Part shown: in pieces, positions 25,252-33,646 of the stretch
Layout: every line of letters starts with the position of its first letter
Position numbering within the stretch: position 1 is the stretch's first letter
Source of the DNA: Mariprofundaceae bacterium
GTDB taxonomy: Bacteria; Pseudomonadota; Zetaproteobacteria; Mariprofundales; Mariprofundaceae
Assembly: GCA_021772895.1 (NCBI GenBank)
Contig: JAJFLC010000014.1
Coordinates: forward strand, 1-55,390
Length of the DNA: 55,390 nt
Direction: 5' to 3'
Notes under the pieces: generated by a model
The model's database searches: none
What the model was told of the DNA's origin: nothing
Seen by the model: the letters and a program-made list of their open reading frames with translations, nothing else
Position numbers and translations under genes: made by a program

Positions 25252-26907
25252 TTAAACCTCAATCACCACAGGCAAAACCATCGGTCTGCGCCCAATGCGT
25301 TTTTTACACCAACGGCGAAGCCACAAACGAATTTCTTCTTTGGCTTCCTCGATATCTGCCAACATTTCCTGGCTCATACTATTGAGATAAATATGTAAAT
25401 CTTTTGCCGCATCCGATAATACAGCTTCGCTTACTTCCTGATGCAAAAAGCCACGGGCTGATAATTCAGGTTCGCCGAGCAAACTGCCCTCATGCTGACT
25501 GATCAATACCGTGACCGAGAGCATGCCCTCATCTGCAAGCACGCGCCGATCACGCAGAACCATATCGTCTACCTCATCACGCCCTGAACCATCCACAAAC
25601 ACAGCGCCTGCATGAAACTTCTCACCCAATGAAATGCCATGTTCATCAACCAGCACTTCCTGACCATTTTCAGCAATAATGGTGTTTTCATATGGAATAC
25701 CTGTCGCAACACCAAGATCCTGATGCTCGATCAAATTGCGGTACTCACCATGAACAGGATAAAGATATTTGGGTCGGGTCAACTGCATCATGGTTTTCAA
25801 TTCATGCGCCTGTGCATGGCCTGAAACATGCAGTGCTGCTTTACCTGCATGCAGTACTCGCGCACCCCGGCGATAAATATGATTGTAAAGCCCTGCAATC
25901 ACCCGCTCATTACCCGGAATATTGGATGAAGAAAAAATAACCAGATCACCAACACCCAAACGGATACCGGTAAAACGATCCTGTGCAATTCGAGCCAGCG
26001 CTGCGCGCCACTCACCCTGCGAGCCGGTTGCGATAATCAAAAGTTCACGATCCGCAACATCAGATATTTGTTTAATATCTACAAATGTGCCCGCCGGAAT
26101 AGAAAGACGATCCAGATCACGTGTAATACCAACATTCTTCTCAAGGCTACGCCCTGCCAAGGCAATTTTTCGGCCACAGGCAACGGCAGCATCGATAATC
26201 TGCTGAATGCGAAACATGTTTGATGAAAATGTCGTCACCACAACTTTGCCTGTGCATTGTGAAATACCCAGTTTCAGCGCTGGACCAACCGTTCGCTCAC
26301 TCGGCGTGCTACCCGGGCGCGTGGCATTGGTCGAATCCGATGCCAGAAGCAGCACACCCTGATCACCAAGCAGTGAAAAACGATGCAATGCGGTAGCCTT
26401 GCCATCAATCGGAGCGGGATCAAACTTAAAATCCCCCGTATGTATAATGGCTCCCAAAGGGGTATGAATCGCAATGGAGACCGCATCCATAATTGAATGT
26501 GTCACTGGAATTGCTTCAACCTCAAACGGGCCAACCTTTATCGTGCTTTCGTCAGGAAGCGGCCTTAAATCACCTTTATATTCACGCTCTTCAAGTTTAC
26601 CGGCTATCAGTGCCAACGTGATCGGTGTGCCATACATCGGCAGCTTCAATTGAGGAAAAAGAAACGCCAGCGCACCTATATGATCTTCATGCCCATGTGT
26701 TAATAAAATAGCATGAATGTTCAGATTCAGTTCTTCAAGCGCTGAAATGTCCGGAATCACCAAATCAACACCATGCTGACCCGGATCTGGAAAACCCATG
26801 CCACAATCGACAATCACAGCATCCTGACCCATGGCATAAACCATCATGTTTTTGCCAAATTCACCCACCCCACCAAAAGGGTAACAACGGATAGAAGTAT
26901 TACGCAT
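25252..26907 (-). CDS. rnj: Ribonuclease J
   Basis: A metallo-beta-lactamase/beta-CASP ribonuclease of 551 residues from the ATG at 26907. The metal site is THGHEDHIGAL with His71, His73, Asp75 and His76; further ligands lie in HTGDFKFD and the beta-CASP segment VSGHAQ. RNase J is an exo/endonuclease of mRNA decay and rRNA maturation, usual in Firmicutes and present in some proteobacteria. The ATG overlaps the pyrE stop by one base (TAATG), which fixes this start over the longer open frame. Confidence 0.92.
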   Translation of the reverse strand: MRNTSIRCYPFGGVGEFGKNMMVYAMGQDAVIVDCGMGFPDPGQHGVDLVIPDISALEELNLNIHAILLTHGHEDHIGALAFLFPQLKLPMYGTPITLALIAGKLEEREYKGDLRPLPDESTIKVGPFEVEAIPVTHSIMDAVSIAIHTPLGAIIHTGDFKFDPAPIDGKATALHRFSLLGDQGVLLLASDSTNATRPGSTPSERTVGPALKLGISQCTGKVVVTTFSSNMFRIQQIIDAAVACGRKIALAGRSLEKNVGITRDLDRLSIPAGTFVDIKQISDVADRELLIIATGSQGEWRAALARIAQDRFTGIRLGVGDLVIFSSSNIPGNERVIAGLYNHIYRRGARVLHAGKAALHVSGHAQAHELKTMMQLTRPKYLYPVHGEYRNLIEHQDLGVATGIPYENTIIAENGQEVLVDEHGISLGEKFHAGAVFVDGSGRDEVDDMVLRDRRVLADEGMLSVTVLISQHEGSLLGEPELSARGFLHQEVSEAVLSDAAKDLHIYLNSMSQEMLADIEEAKEEIRLWLRRWCKKRIGRRPMVLPVVIEV

Positions 26908-27488
26908 TAAGCAACACCACGACTTCCGGGCTTCACTACAGGAATGATTCCTTCGCGACACAAAGGGCAATCATCAACAGCGTACGTCTCCACATTCAAT
27001 GCAATCGCCGTCTCATGTGGCACATCAAAGCGACCTTCCGCATTGGGTGCACGATCCACAACCGCCAGCACCTTCACAGGTTTTCCACCATGTTCACGCA
27101 CCACAGCCATACATTCACAAACAGAGCCACCCGTGGTGATCACATCTTCTACTACCAGAAGACGTGTACCTTCAGGAATCGTGAAACCGCGGCGAAGCTG
27201 CATCTCACCCTCTTTACGTTCGGTAAAGATAAAAGGTTTATTCAGTTGGCGGGCTGCCTCCTGACCAATGACCAGACCGCCAATCGCAGGTGAGACCACC
27301 ATATCAATTTCAGCCGCATTCACTTTTTTGATCAGCTCACCCGCAAGCGCAACAGCGTTTGCCGGAGACATCAGCACCAATGCCGACTGCAAATAACGTG
27401 ATGAATGTCTACCACTTGAGAGTACAAAGTGTCCGTTTAACAACGCACCTGCATCTTCATACATACTCAGCATTTCCTGTTCGTTCAT
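26907..27488 (-). CDS. pyrE: Orotate phosphoribosyltransferase
   Basis: A 193-residue PRTase that makes OMP from orotate and PRPP in pyrimidine synthesis. The PRPP loop is LLVVEDVITTGGS (about 109-121); FTERKEG and SGRHSSRY are also conserved. The Cys pair CPLCREG near the C-terminus is typical of this subclass. The ribosome site is AAGGAAAGAAAGGAACC. It is the first gene of a seven-gene minus operon; a sigma-70-like promoter is marked upstream. Confidence 0.95.
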   Translation of the reverse strand: MNEQEMLSMYEDAGALLNGHFVLSSGRHSSRYLQSALVLMSPANAVALAGELIKKVNAAEIDMVVSPAIGGLVIGQEAARQLNKPFIFTERKEGEMQLRRGFTIPEGTRLLVVEDVITTGGSVCECMAVVREHGGKPVKVLAVVDRAPNAEGRFDVPHETAIALNVETYAVDDCPLCREGIIPVVKPGSRGVA

Positions 27489-27511
27489 GAATGGTTCCTT
27501 TCTTTCCTTTA

Positions 27512-27540
27512 ATTACAAGGGGGCACACTAGCCAATTCAA
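27512..27540 (-). promoter_or_regulatory. Predicted promoter of the pyrE-to-crcB operon
   Basis: On the minus strand TTGAAT (27540-27535) and TGTAAT (27517-27512) are separated by 17 bp and lie about 24 bp before the pyrE ATG. It is back to back with the promoter of the divergent HAD gene. Confidence 0.5.
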
Positions 27541-27591
27541 AATTTTCGGGAGTGTAACAGTTTCCCCCTCCACACTAAACCTTCCACCTTT

Positions 27592-27600
27592 TGCTATAAT
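27592..27600 (+). promoter_or_regulatory. Extended -10 promoter (TGCTATAAT) of the HAD gene
   Basis: A perfect TGnTATAAT. Transcription would start about 6-8 nt downstream, at 27606-27608, which coincides with the ATG at 27608. No ribosome site lies between. Confidence 0.65.
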
Positions 27601-27607
27601 GTTGTGC

Positions 27608-28402
27608 ATGCATGCAAAGCAGAAAAACAATCTTCAGGCCATTCTTTTTGATCTCGATGGTGTCCTGTATATTGGTGAGCATATCATCGATGGCGCTGCT
27701 GAAGCGGTCAGAGAAGTACAGCAACTCGGCTACCACATCGCTGGCGTTACCAATACCACCACCCAACCCCGTCGAATCATCGCTAAAAAACTTCAAAGTA
27801 TGGGCATTGAAATTCCTGAGTCTTCCATTTACACCCCTGCAGCCCTCGCCAATCGCCTTATTGGCAACAAAAAAGCGGCTCTATTTGTTCGCGATTCGCT
27901 GCACGAAGATTTTCAGGATATTCAACAAAGTTTATCTCATCCCGATTATGTGGTGATGGGTGATATTGGCGGTGAAGGTTATCCACCTGAAACACTGCGT
28001 ACGATTTTTCAAATGGTCATGGATGGGGCTCAGGTTCTGGCTCTGCACAAAAATCGTTTCTGGCAAAAACCGGACGGACTGCATCTTGATCTGGGTGTAT
28101 TTGTAGCTGCCATTGAATATGCCACCGGGAAAGATGCTGTCATTCTCGGCAAACCATCAACGCAGTTCTTCCATGCCATCTGCAAAGAACTCAATACACT
28201 GCCTGAACACGCTTTGATGATTGGTGACGATATCGAATCAGATATTGGTGGTGCTCAAAACTCAGGACTTAAAACGGCTTTGGTTCAAACAGGTAAATAC
28301 CGTGAAGCATTCGTAAAACAAATTTCCCAACAACAAGGCATCAAAGCTGATCTGGTGATTCCCGGCATTGCTGATCTTCCCGATGCACTCTCTCTGCTCT
28401 AA
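27608..28402 (+). CDS. HAD-superfamily IIA phosphatase
   Basis: A 264-residue HAD hydrolase with a C2-type cap (NagD/HDHD2-like). Motif I is ILFDLDGVLYIG with Asp15 and Asp17; motif II NTTTQPRR; motif III lysine in ILGKPS; motif IV MIGDDIESDIGGAQ. The substrate of this branch is uncertain; small phosphorylated metabolites are expected. I choose ATG 27608 although the frame is open from 27491, because an extended -10 box sits just before it and the upstream translation looks like non-coding sequence. The mRNA is predicted to be leaderless. Confidence 0.87.
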   Translation: MHAKQKNNLQAILFDLDGVLYIGEHIIDGAAEAVREVQQLGYHIAGVTNTTTQPRRIIAKKLQSMGIEIPESSIYTPAALANRLIGNKKAALFVRDSLHEDFQDIQQSLSHPDYVVMGDIGGEGYPPETLRTIFQMVMDGAQVLALHKNRFWQKPDGLHLDLGVFVAAIEYATGKDAVILGKPSTQFFHAICKELNTLPEHALMIGDDIESDIGGAQNSGLKTALVQTGKYREAFVKQISQQQGIKADLVIPGIADLPDALSLL

Positions 28403-28540
28403 CCTGCATTTAACTATGGGATTATTGAACCAGCCCTATTTTCACCAGTTCACGACCGATTATTGATGACATTCTCTCAATCAAACTCTCAACACCCAAT
28501 GCTTTCGCAGACAGCTTTGTTATGTCGCAGCAACTGGTTG

Positions 28541-29623
28541 CTACCCTTGGTTGCCTTCAAATTCCTGCATGTAAGCAACCAGCGCATCCACGCCCTCTTC
28601 CGGCATGGCGTTGTAGATGCTGGCACGCATGCCGCCAACGGAGCGATGGCCCTTCAAGGTCACCAATCCCCGTTCTGTAGCACCTGCGAGGAAAGCAGCA
28701 TCCAGATCGGGGTTAGCCAGCGTGAATGGTACGTTCATCCAGGAACGTGCATTGATTGCCACGGGGCTACCGTAAAAATCGCTGCTATCGATTACAGAGT
28801 ACAATTTATCCGCCTTGCGCTTGTTGACCTCAGCCATCGCCTCAAGTCCACCCCGCTCTTTAATCCACTCGAAAACGAGACCCGCCATATACCAACTATA
28901 GGTCGCCGGCGTGTTGTACATCGAATCATTTTCGGCATGGATCGCGTAGTTGAACATGGTCGGGCAGTTCTCAGCCGCCTTGCCCAATAGATCTTCATGG
29001 ATAATCACAATAGTCAGACCGGCGGGGCCGATATTTTTCTGTGCACCGGCATAGATCATCGCAAATTTGGACACATCAATCGGGCGCGAAAGAATGCTGG
29101 AAGACAAGTCTGCTATGAGAGGTACACCACCTGTCTCCGGGATGTAATCAAACTCAACGCCACCGATGGTCTCGTTCGACGTATAGTGCACATAGGCAGC
29201 ATCTGGATTGAGTTTCAGCTGCGCTTGTGTGGGAACAGTGGTAAAACCGTTATCAGAAGTATCCGCAGCAATATTCACAGTACAGTAGCGCTTGGCTTCG
29301 GCAATCGCCTTCTTCGACCACATGCCGGTATTGATATAATCCGCACTCGCTTTATCGCCCAGAAGATTCAACGGAATCGCTGCAAACTGGGAAGAGGCAC
29401 CGCCCTGAAGAAAGAGTACCTTGTAGTGATCAGGGATTCCCATCACCTCGCGCAAATCCTTCTCTGCTTTTGCAGCAATGGACATGTACTCTTTACCGCG
29501 ATGGCTCATTTCCATGACGGACATGCCTGAGCCATTCCAATCCAGCATCTCCTGCTGCGCGCGCTCGATCACGGCTGTCGGCAACATTGCCGGGCCAGCA
29601 CTGAAATTAAACTTTCTAGCCAT
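28541..29623 (-). CDS. serC: Phosphoserine aminotransferase
   Basis: A 360-residue fold-type I PLP enzyme acting in serine and PLP biosynthesis. Marks: FSAGPAMLP at the N-terminus, GGASSQFAAIP (PLP phosphate contacts), the Schiff-base Lys196 in AGAQKNIGPAG, and GGMRASIYNAMP near the end. Length and residues are as expected for SerC. The ribosome site is AAAGGATAGG. Its upstream neighbour in the same direction is the truncated kinase fragment at 29768-29868, so serC probably once followed the kinase gene directly. Confidence 0.97.
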   Translation of the reverse strand: MARKFNFSAGPAMLPTAVIERAQQEMLDWNGSGMSVMEMSHRGKEYMSIAAKAEKDLREVMGIPDHYKVLFLQGGASSQFAAIPLNLLGDKASADYINTGMWSKKAIAEAKRYCTVNIAADTSDNGFTTVPTQAQLKLNPDAAYVHYTSNETIGGVEFDYIPETGGVPLIADLSSSILSRPIDVSKFAMIYAGAQKNIGPAGLTIVIIHEDLLGKAAENCPTMFNYAIHAENDSMYNTPATYSWYMAGLVFEWIKERGGLEAMAEVNKRKADKLYSVIDSSDFYGSPVAINARSWMNVPFTLANPDLDAAFLAGATERGLVTLKGHRSVGGMRASIYNAMPEEGVDALVAYMQEFEGNQG

Positions 29624-29650
29624 GATTACCTATCCTTTTCCTGGGTTTGT

Positions 29651-29679
29651 CCGGGGAGAGATGATCTGAATCCCTCCGG
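29651..29679 (-). promoter_or_regulatory. Hairpin in the serC leader
   Basis: CCGGAGGGA and TCTCCCCGG on the minus strand can pair (one mismatch, one wobble) across about 11 nt, roughly 30-55 nt before the serC ATG. It could be a leader hairpin or the terminator of an upstream transcript; no U-tract follows. Confidence 0.3.
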
Positions 29680-29767
29680 TTTTCTCAACGGCGAGGAAGA
29701 TAGCCCAGCCATGACGATTCCTCAATGAACGAATAAAACCCGGGCAAAAGCAGTCATTCACAAAAAG

Positions 29768-29868
29768 TCAGCGTTCAGCCAGCAGTTGATCCATCATGCT
29801 CTCTGCCTGCACGGCGTAGCCATCATCAAAGAGATTGGCGTGATTGAGGATATGATAGAGATTGAAGC
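29768..29868 (-). pseudogene. 3'-terminal fragment of a fructosamine-kinase-family gene (direct repeat, left copy)
   Basis: The minus strand encodes NLYHILNHANLF, then GYAVQAESMMDQLLAE and a stop, almost the same as the last ~33 residues of the intact kinase at 52469-53389. The DNA copies are roughly 80% identical over about 100 bp, counted by eye, and lie in the same orientation 22.7 kb apart. No N-terminal part of the gene is present here. Either an element inserted into the kinase's 3' end, displacing the original end to this position, or this is the leftover of a duplicated gene. Confidence 0.85.
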
Positions 29869-29986
29869 CTTTTAGACGATTGAACAAAAAACATAGGCTC
29901 CCTGACATTGTCCATATTTATCATGCACTTCAGTATCATCTCCACGATATAAGTTTTATATCTTAAATAAAACAAAGGAGTTTGTG

Positions 29987-30835
29987 ATGAAAATATTTTT
30001 TCATGTATTGTTAGTATTGTTCACTTCTGTTCTCATCTCATGTTCAGATAAACATCTAGAAAAACACAGTGCAATTTACGTGCCTTCGGGAACCTTTATT
30101 TCGGCCAGTGAATTGAAATGGGTCAGCCCTTTTGGAAAAGCTCCCATTCAATTTGCCACGGCTTATGGCGACACATTTAAGACCCCTCATGGAACTTTTG
30201 GAAAGTTCCCAGGTAATTTCATCACCCCTGCGCATGTCCATTCGCATCCTTACCATGGCATTGTCATCTCCGGAACCATGACCAACCCTATGAAAGGAGA
30301 ATCCGGTAAACCCAAAGAGATGGATCCCGGCTCGTACTGGTATGTTCCAGCCAATGCTGTTCATCAAACCGCTTGTATTTCAAAAGAGCCCTGTGAATTT
30401 TATATGCATCAAAGCACAAACTTTGATTTCACCCCTGCAAATACAGAAACACCTATGGATCACACGGCTCAGTCTGCTGGTGTGTTTACGCCTGCCAGTG
30501 CGTTGAACTGGATCAACCCTTTTGGAAAGGCTCCCATTCAGTTTGCTGTTGCTTATGGTGATACGTTTAAAAAATCTCATGGAACCTTTGGCAAATTCCC
30601 GGGTGATTTCATTACGCCTGAGCACACCCATTCTCACAGTTATCATGCCATCGTTATTTCAGGAACCATCACAAATCCAATGACCGGGGATCCACATCAA
30701 CCTAAAAAAATGGGTCCGGGTTCTTATTGGTATGTTCCGGCCAATGCTGCACATAAAACCGCATGTATTTCAAAAGAACCTTGTGAATTTTATATGTATC
30801 AAGACACCAAGTTTGATTTTCTGCCTGTGAAGTGA
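29987..30835 (+). CDS. Lipoprotein with two tandem DUF4437-like cupin domains
   Basis: About 282 residues from ATG 29987 (ribosome site AAAGGAG, 6 nt away). A lipoprotein signal ends in VLISC. Two nearly identical domains follow (about 35-150 and 165-280), each with FGKAPIQFA.AYGDTFK, HGTFGKFPG, FITP.H.HSH.YH.IVISGT, PGSYWYVPANA.H.TACISKEPCEFYM. The HSH...H pattern is a cupin metal site like that of DUF4437. The recent internal duplication is obvious even at DNA level. The role is unknown; a periplasmic metal-dependent sensor or enzyme is possible. A hairpin terminator follows. Confidence 0.82.
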   Translation: MKIFFHVLLVLFTSVLISCSDKHLEKHSAIYVPSGTFISASELKWVSPFGKAPIQFATAYGDTFKTPHGTFGKFPGNFITPAHVHSHPYHGIVISGTMTNPMKGESGKPKEMDPGSYWYVPANAVHQTACISKEPCEFYMHQSTNFDFTPANTETPMDHTAQSAGVFTPASALNWINPFGKAPIQFAVAYGDTFKKSHGTFGKFPGDFITPEHTHSHSYHAIVISGTITNPMTGDPHQPKKMGPGSYWYVPANAAHKTACISKEPCEFYMYQDTKFDFLPVK

Positions 30836-30850
30836 TTTTATCTTGAAGCA

Positions 30851-30887
30851 AAGGCAAGTCTGGATATTCACTGTCCAGCCTTGCCTT
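30851..30887. terminator. Hairpin terminator between convergent genes
   Basis: AAGGCAAG-T-CTGGA pairs with TCCAG-C-CTTGCCTT across a 9-nt loop, giving 13 pairs with one mismatch, followed on the plus strand by GTTTCC. It lies 16 bp after the cupin lipoprotein stop and could serve both the lipoprotein and the facing AraC gene. Confidence 0.75.
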
Positions 30888-30959
30888 GTTTCCATAAGAC
30901 GTATGAACACCTCATTCAAGGATATTCAACGCAATATTTATTCGACTGGAAAGAAAAGG

Positions 30960-31886
30960 TTAAATCATAACCGATTTTCTTACCACCCCAGGCGTCAGCC
31001 CTGTCATTTTCTTAAACGCTTTAGAGAAAGAAAACTCTGACTGATAACCAACTTTTTCAGAAATCAGGCTAATCGGCATCGCAGTATTGGTGAGCATCTC
31101 CCGGGCTTTTAACATACGCCACCGTGCCAAGTATAAAATGGGTGGCTCACCCACCATGCTGTGAAACCTCGCCGAGAATAACGATCTCGACATCAAAGCA
31201 ATGTTTGCAAGCTCTGCGATATTCCAATCATGTGCGATATCACCATGCATTGCTTTTAGCGCCATCCCAATATTTCTATCCAATATCGCCGCTAAAAAGC
31301 TGGATGAGTCATCCATAGAGTCTACGTAAACACCAAGGGTCTGAATAAAAAGTGATTCAGCCAACCTGTTAATGACAGCATCTTTACCCATGCCGTTCCC
31401 GGCTGAAATTTGTGCAGCCAGCTCTGAGACCGCAGCAAACCAGGTTGCATCGGAGCAATCATTGGTAGAAATGTGAATGAGTGGTGGCAACGTTTCAAAT
31501 AACGGGTGTGGACATTGCCTATTGTATTCAAAGTGACCGCATATCAAAGCGGTTGATTCCGAGCCACCGCCACCAAAAACAATTTCATTTGAACTGGTTT
31601 TTCGAGCGTTATTGAGCAATTCATTGGCAGCAACAGCATTTGACTGCGGTGAGTCTACCAGAGCATGTGCATCACCTCTGGGAAAAAGCACCATATCCCC
31701 TTTCTGTAACAGGATACGTTCTTGTACGGCATCCGTTTCAAGCCAACAAGCTCCGCTTGTCACAATGTGGTAGTTAGCATGTTCCCCCGTTGGGATTTTC
31801 ATCCCCCACGGAGATTGGAATCGAGCGTGGAAATAAACGGTTCCATGCAATTTTACAGTTTGAAGAACTTCCGACAGTAAATCCAT
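30960..31886 (-). CDS. AraC-family regulator with cupin sensor domain
   Basis: A 308-residue transcription factor. Residues 1-190 are an AraC cupin_6-type ligand domain (GEHANYHIVTSGACWLE, LQKGDMVLFPRGDAH). Residues about 205-305 are the paired AraC helix-turn-helix (WNIAELANIALMSRSLFSARF; ISEKVGYQSEFSFSKAFKKMTG). The effector is unknown. A perfect inverted repeat just upstream suggests autoregulation or control of neighbours, and the adjacent cupin lipoprotein is a natural candidate target, but that link is inference. Confidence 0.9.
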   Translation of the reverse strand: MDLLSEVLQTVKLHGTVYFHARFQSPWGMKIPTGEHANYHIVTSGACWLETDAVQERILLQKGDMVLFPRGDAHALVDSPQSNAVAANELLNNARKTSSNEIVFGGGGSESTALICGHFEYNRQCPHPLFETLPPLIHISTNDCSDATWFAAVSELAAQISAGNGMGKDAVINRLAESLFIQTLGVYVDSMDDSSSFLAAILDRNIGMALKAMHGDIAHDWNIAELANIALMSRSLFSARFHSMVGEPPILYLARWRMLKAREMLTNTAMPISLISEKVGYQSEFSFSKAFKKMTGLTPGVVRKSVMI

Positions 31887-31911
31887 TCAGTTACACCCAG
31901 TGCTTTCACAC

Positions 31912-31930
31912 GTATGAAACCAGTTCATAC
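31912..31930. promoter_or_regulatory. Operator-like dyad upstream of the AraC gene
   Basis: GTATGAA-ACCAG-TTCATAC, a perfect 7-bp inverted repeat with a 5-bp spacer, 26 bp upstream of the AraC-family start. The position suits binding by a dimeric regulator. Confidence 0.5.
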
Positions 31931-32144
31931 CCATAATCAATACCTTTCATTTAAACATTCATATGATATGCAATGCTTATGATTGAAAAAATAGCGGGAT
32001 GCACTCTTTTTTTGTCCAATCGTCCAGATTTATCCACTGCAACTCAACCATTCGCCTACAATAGCCGCCTGTAAATATCACTAAAAAACAGTTCGTAATG
32101 GTCAAATCAAATTCAAAATCTCCATCATAAACTGTCGATTAAAA
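31931..32144. other. Non-coding stretch between AraC dyad and oxidase remnant
   Basis: About 210 bp without a credible gene. It may hold the AraC promoter and decayed sequence from the insertion region; nothing specific recognised. Confidence 0.4.
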
Positions 32145-32320
32145 TCATGGCCCGACAGATACAACTGGCATATTCATATGTTCCGAATGACCCAAATCAT
32201 CACGAGTAACGATAAACTGATGCATCGTATCGTGATCTTCATGTTCAAGCAGACGGCAGTGATATACATATCGGCTGGTGTATGTATCCATCAAAGCGGA
32301 CGTCAACCTCTACCATCTCA
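32145..32320 (-). pseudogene. C-terminal remnant of a multicopper oxidase
   Basis: The minus strand ends with TSRYVYHCRLLEHEDHDTM then QFIV and a stop at 32145, clearly the C-terminal copper-binding block of multicopper oxidases (normally YVYHCHLLEHED). Just upstream VEVDVRFDGY is in a different frame, so a frameshift near 32285-32300 breaks the gene. The first His of the HCH motif has become Arg. More decayed coding sequence may extend to about 32633 (a 72-codon minus frame). The gene is dead. Confidence 0.7.
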
Positions 32321-32618
32321 TACAAGGCATCTTCCATCGCACGGTCTGAATAGTTGTAGATCAGTTGAAGGCAGTGAACATTCCAGTCTCTTCCATGGAA
32401 TCAGTACCTCAATCTCACCCGGAAATAACTCCCGGCGTGTTTTCCAACGCTTGTTTATCATGCTCCGCTTCAGCAAAACTCACTTGGCCCATCGCAACCT
32501 TCGTATTGGCTTTAGAATACATAAATCGGGAGTTATTCAAAGGACCTTTAAAAATATTTTCCTTGTAAACCACTTCATAACCGTCTACAAATACGATGGG
32601 AATAAAGGAGAGGAAATA
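32321..32618. other. Region of probable decayed coding sequence
   Basis: About 300 bp upstream of the LuxR-type gene. The minus strand holds a 72-residue frame (32415-32633, with KENIFKGPLNNSRFMYSKAN) I cannot assign; it may belong to the broken oxidase or another lost gene. The plus-strand frame here is not protein-like. Confidence 0.35.
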
Positions 32619-33074
32619 ATGGTTCAACAGCACCCATTACGAAAATTAACAGTAATCAATGCAACATGTCAGTCGATTCAACAACATTTACAGAGCTACA
32701 AAAAAAAAGCCTATCACGCTTCAAATAATAGCGCTGTGTGTTTGGATCATGATGAATTGTTAAAAGCTCATAAGTTATTACATTCTCTATATCTCACAGT
32801 AGCAAACAAATCACTTAACTTGAATCTACACCAAGAAACCAATAAAAAGGGTACTCATCATGCTTTACAATCTTTTATGAAATTAACAAAAATGGAAACT
32901 GACATCCTTGTCGTGCTTTCCAAAGGTTACAGCTATAATGAAGCATCCAAAATCATCGGCTGCAAGATTTCCACACTTCAAACACATATCAAACACATCT
33001 ATAAAAAATTGAATGTGCACTCTCGTTCAGAGGCAATATATGAAGCACATCAGCAATGCATAATTGATCTATAG
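32619..33074 (+). CDS. LuxR-type helix-turn-helix protein
   Basis: A 151-residue protein starting at ATG 32619, chosen for its strong ribosome site (AAAGGAGAGG); the longer open frame upstream is non-coding. The last ~65 residues are a GerE/LuxR DNA-binding domain (LTKMETDILVVLSKGYSYNEASKIIGCKISTLQTHIKHIYKKLNVHS in order). The first ~85 residues are helical and basic with no recognised sensor. It faces the 12-gene operon, ending 56 bp from that operon's last gene, and is a candidate regulator of it (inference from position only). Confidence 0.82.
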   Translation: MVQQHPLRKLTVINATCQSIQQHLQSYKKKAYHASNNSAVCLDHDELLKAHKLLHSLYLTVANKSLNLNLHQETNKKGTHHALQSFMKLTKMETDILVVLSKGYSYNEASKIIGCKISTLQTHIKHIYKKLNVHSRSEAIYEAHQQCIIDL

Positions 33075-33130
33075 GGAATAAAAAATTAGCAGTCTTCCCT
33101 GTAAATTTCTGTTTTAAAATTCAGCACAGA

Positions 33131-33646
33131 TTACGCTATAGCTTCCACCTTATCTTTAAGGTCGTTCATTGTGCTCTTCGCAATTTTCACAGCATTTACA
33201 ATATCTATGATACTTTCCACATTCAGATCATCTATAGCCTCCAGATCACTTTGCAGCTTCTCGACTCCGGCCTGAAACTCCGTAAAAAGTTCAAGTGTTT
33301 TGGCTGCATTCGCTGCCAACATTGGCAATAACAGCTCCTTCTGCCCAGTTTCAGCCAGCTCAGCGGCCTGTTTAAAGGTTTCTCCCGCCACATCAAGCTT
33401 GCCAACTAACGTGCCTAGCTTACCAATTCCATCATCGATTAAGTCATCAGTTGCAGTATCCAATACCTCGCCAGCACGCGAAACAAGGTCAGCAAAGGTG
33501 CTATCTGAGCGGAAATCATCGACTTTTTGCAATGCTGAGTTGACTGCATTAATATTATTCCTACGCATAGCACCCATGACACCTGTGATCAGCAGCTCAA
33601 GCTCTGCGCTCTCTTTCATTTTTCGTTGTGTATCTGTTAATGCCAT
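33131..33646 (-). CDS. Helical protein of unknown function, last gene of the 12-gene operon
   Basis: A 171-residue soluble protein that is almost wholly helical, with heptad-like runs (AELELLITGVMGAMRRNN; AETFKQAAELAETGQKELLLPML; EKLQSDLEAIDDLNVESIID). No signal peptide and no family recognised. Its ATG follows the stop of the lipoprotein gene with no gap, and both share an amphipathic helical character, so they may form one helical complex at the membrane (inference). Confidence 0.75.
   Translation of the reverse strand: MALTDTQRKMKESAELELLITGVMGAMRRNNINAVNSALQKVDDFRSDSTFADLVSRAGEVLDTATDDLIDDGIGKLGTLVGKLDVAGETFKQAAELAETGQKELLLPMLAANAAKTLELFTEFQAGVEKLQSDLEAIDDLNVESIIDIVNAVKIAKSTMNDLKDKVEAIA

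Noticed and set aside
26908-26970. Longer N-terminus for RNase J
   Set aside because: The extra residues overlap the pyrE C-terminus in another frame; the TAATG junction gives the usual RNase J start.
28463-29530. Plus-strand frames over serC
   Set aside because: Antisense shadows of a clearly conserved enzyme gene.
32178-32618. N-terminal extension of the LuxR-type gene
   Set aside because: The frame is open but its translation is not protein-like, overlaps the oxidase remnant in antisense, and the real ribosome site is at 32605-32614.
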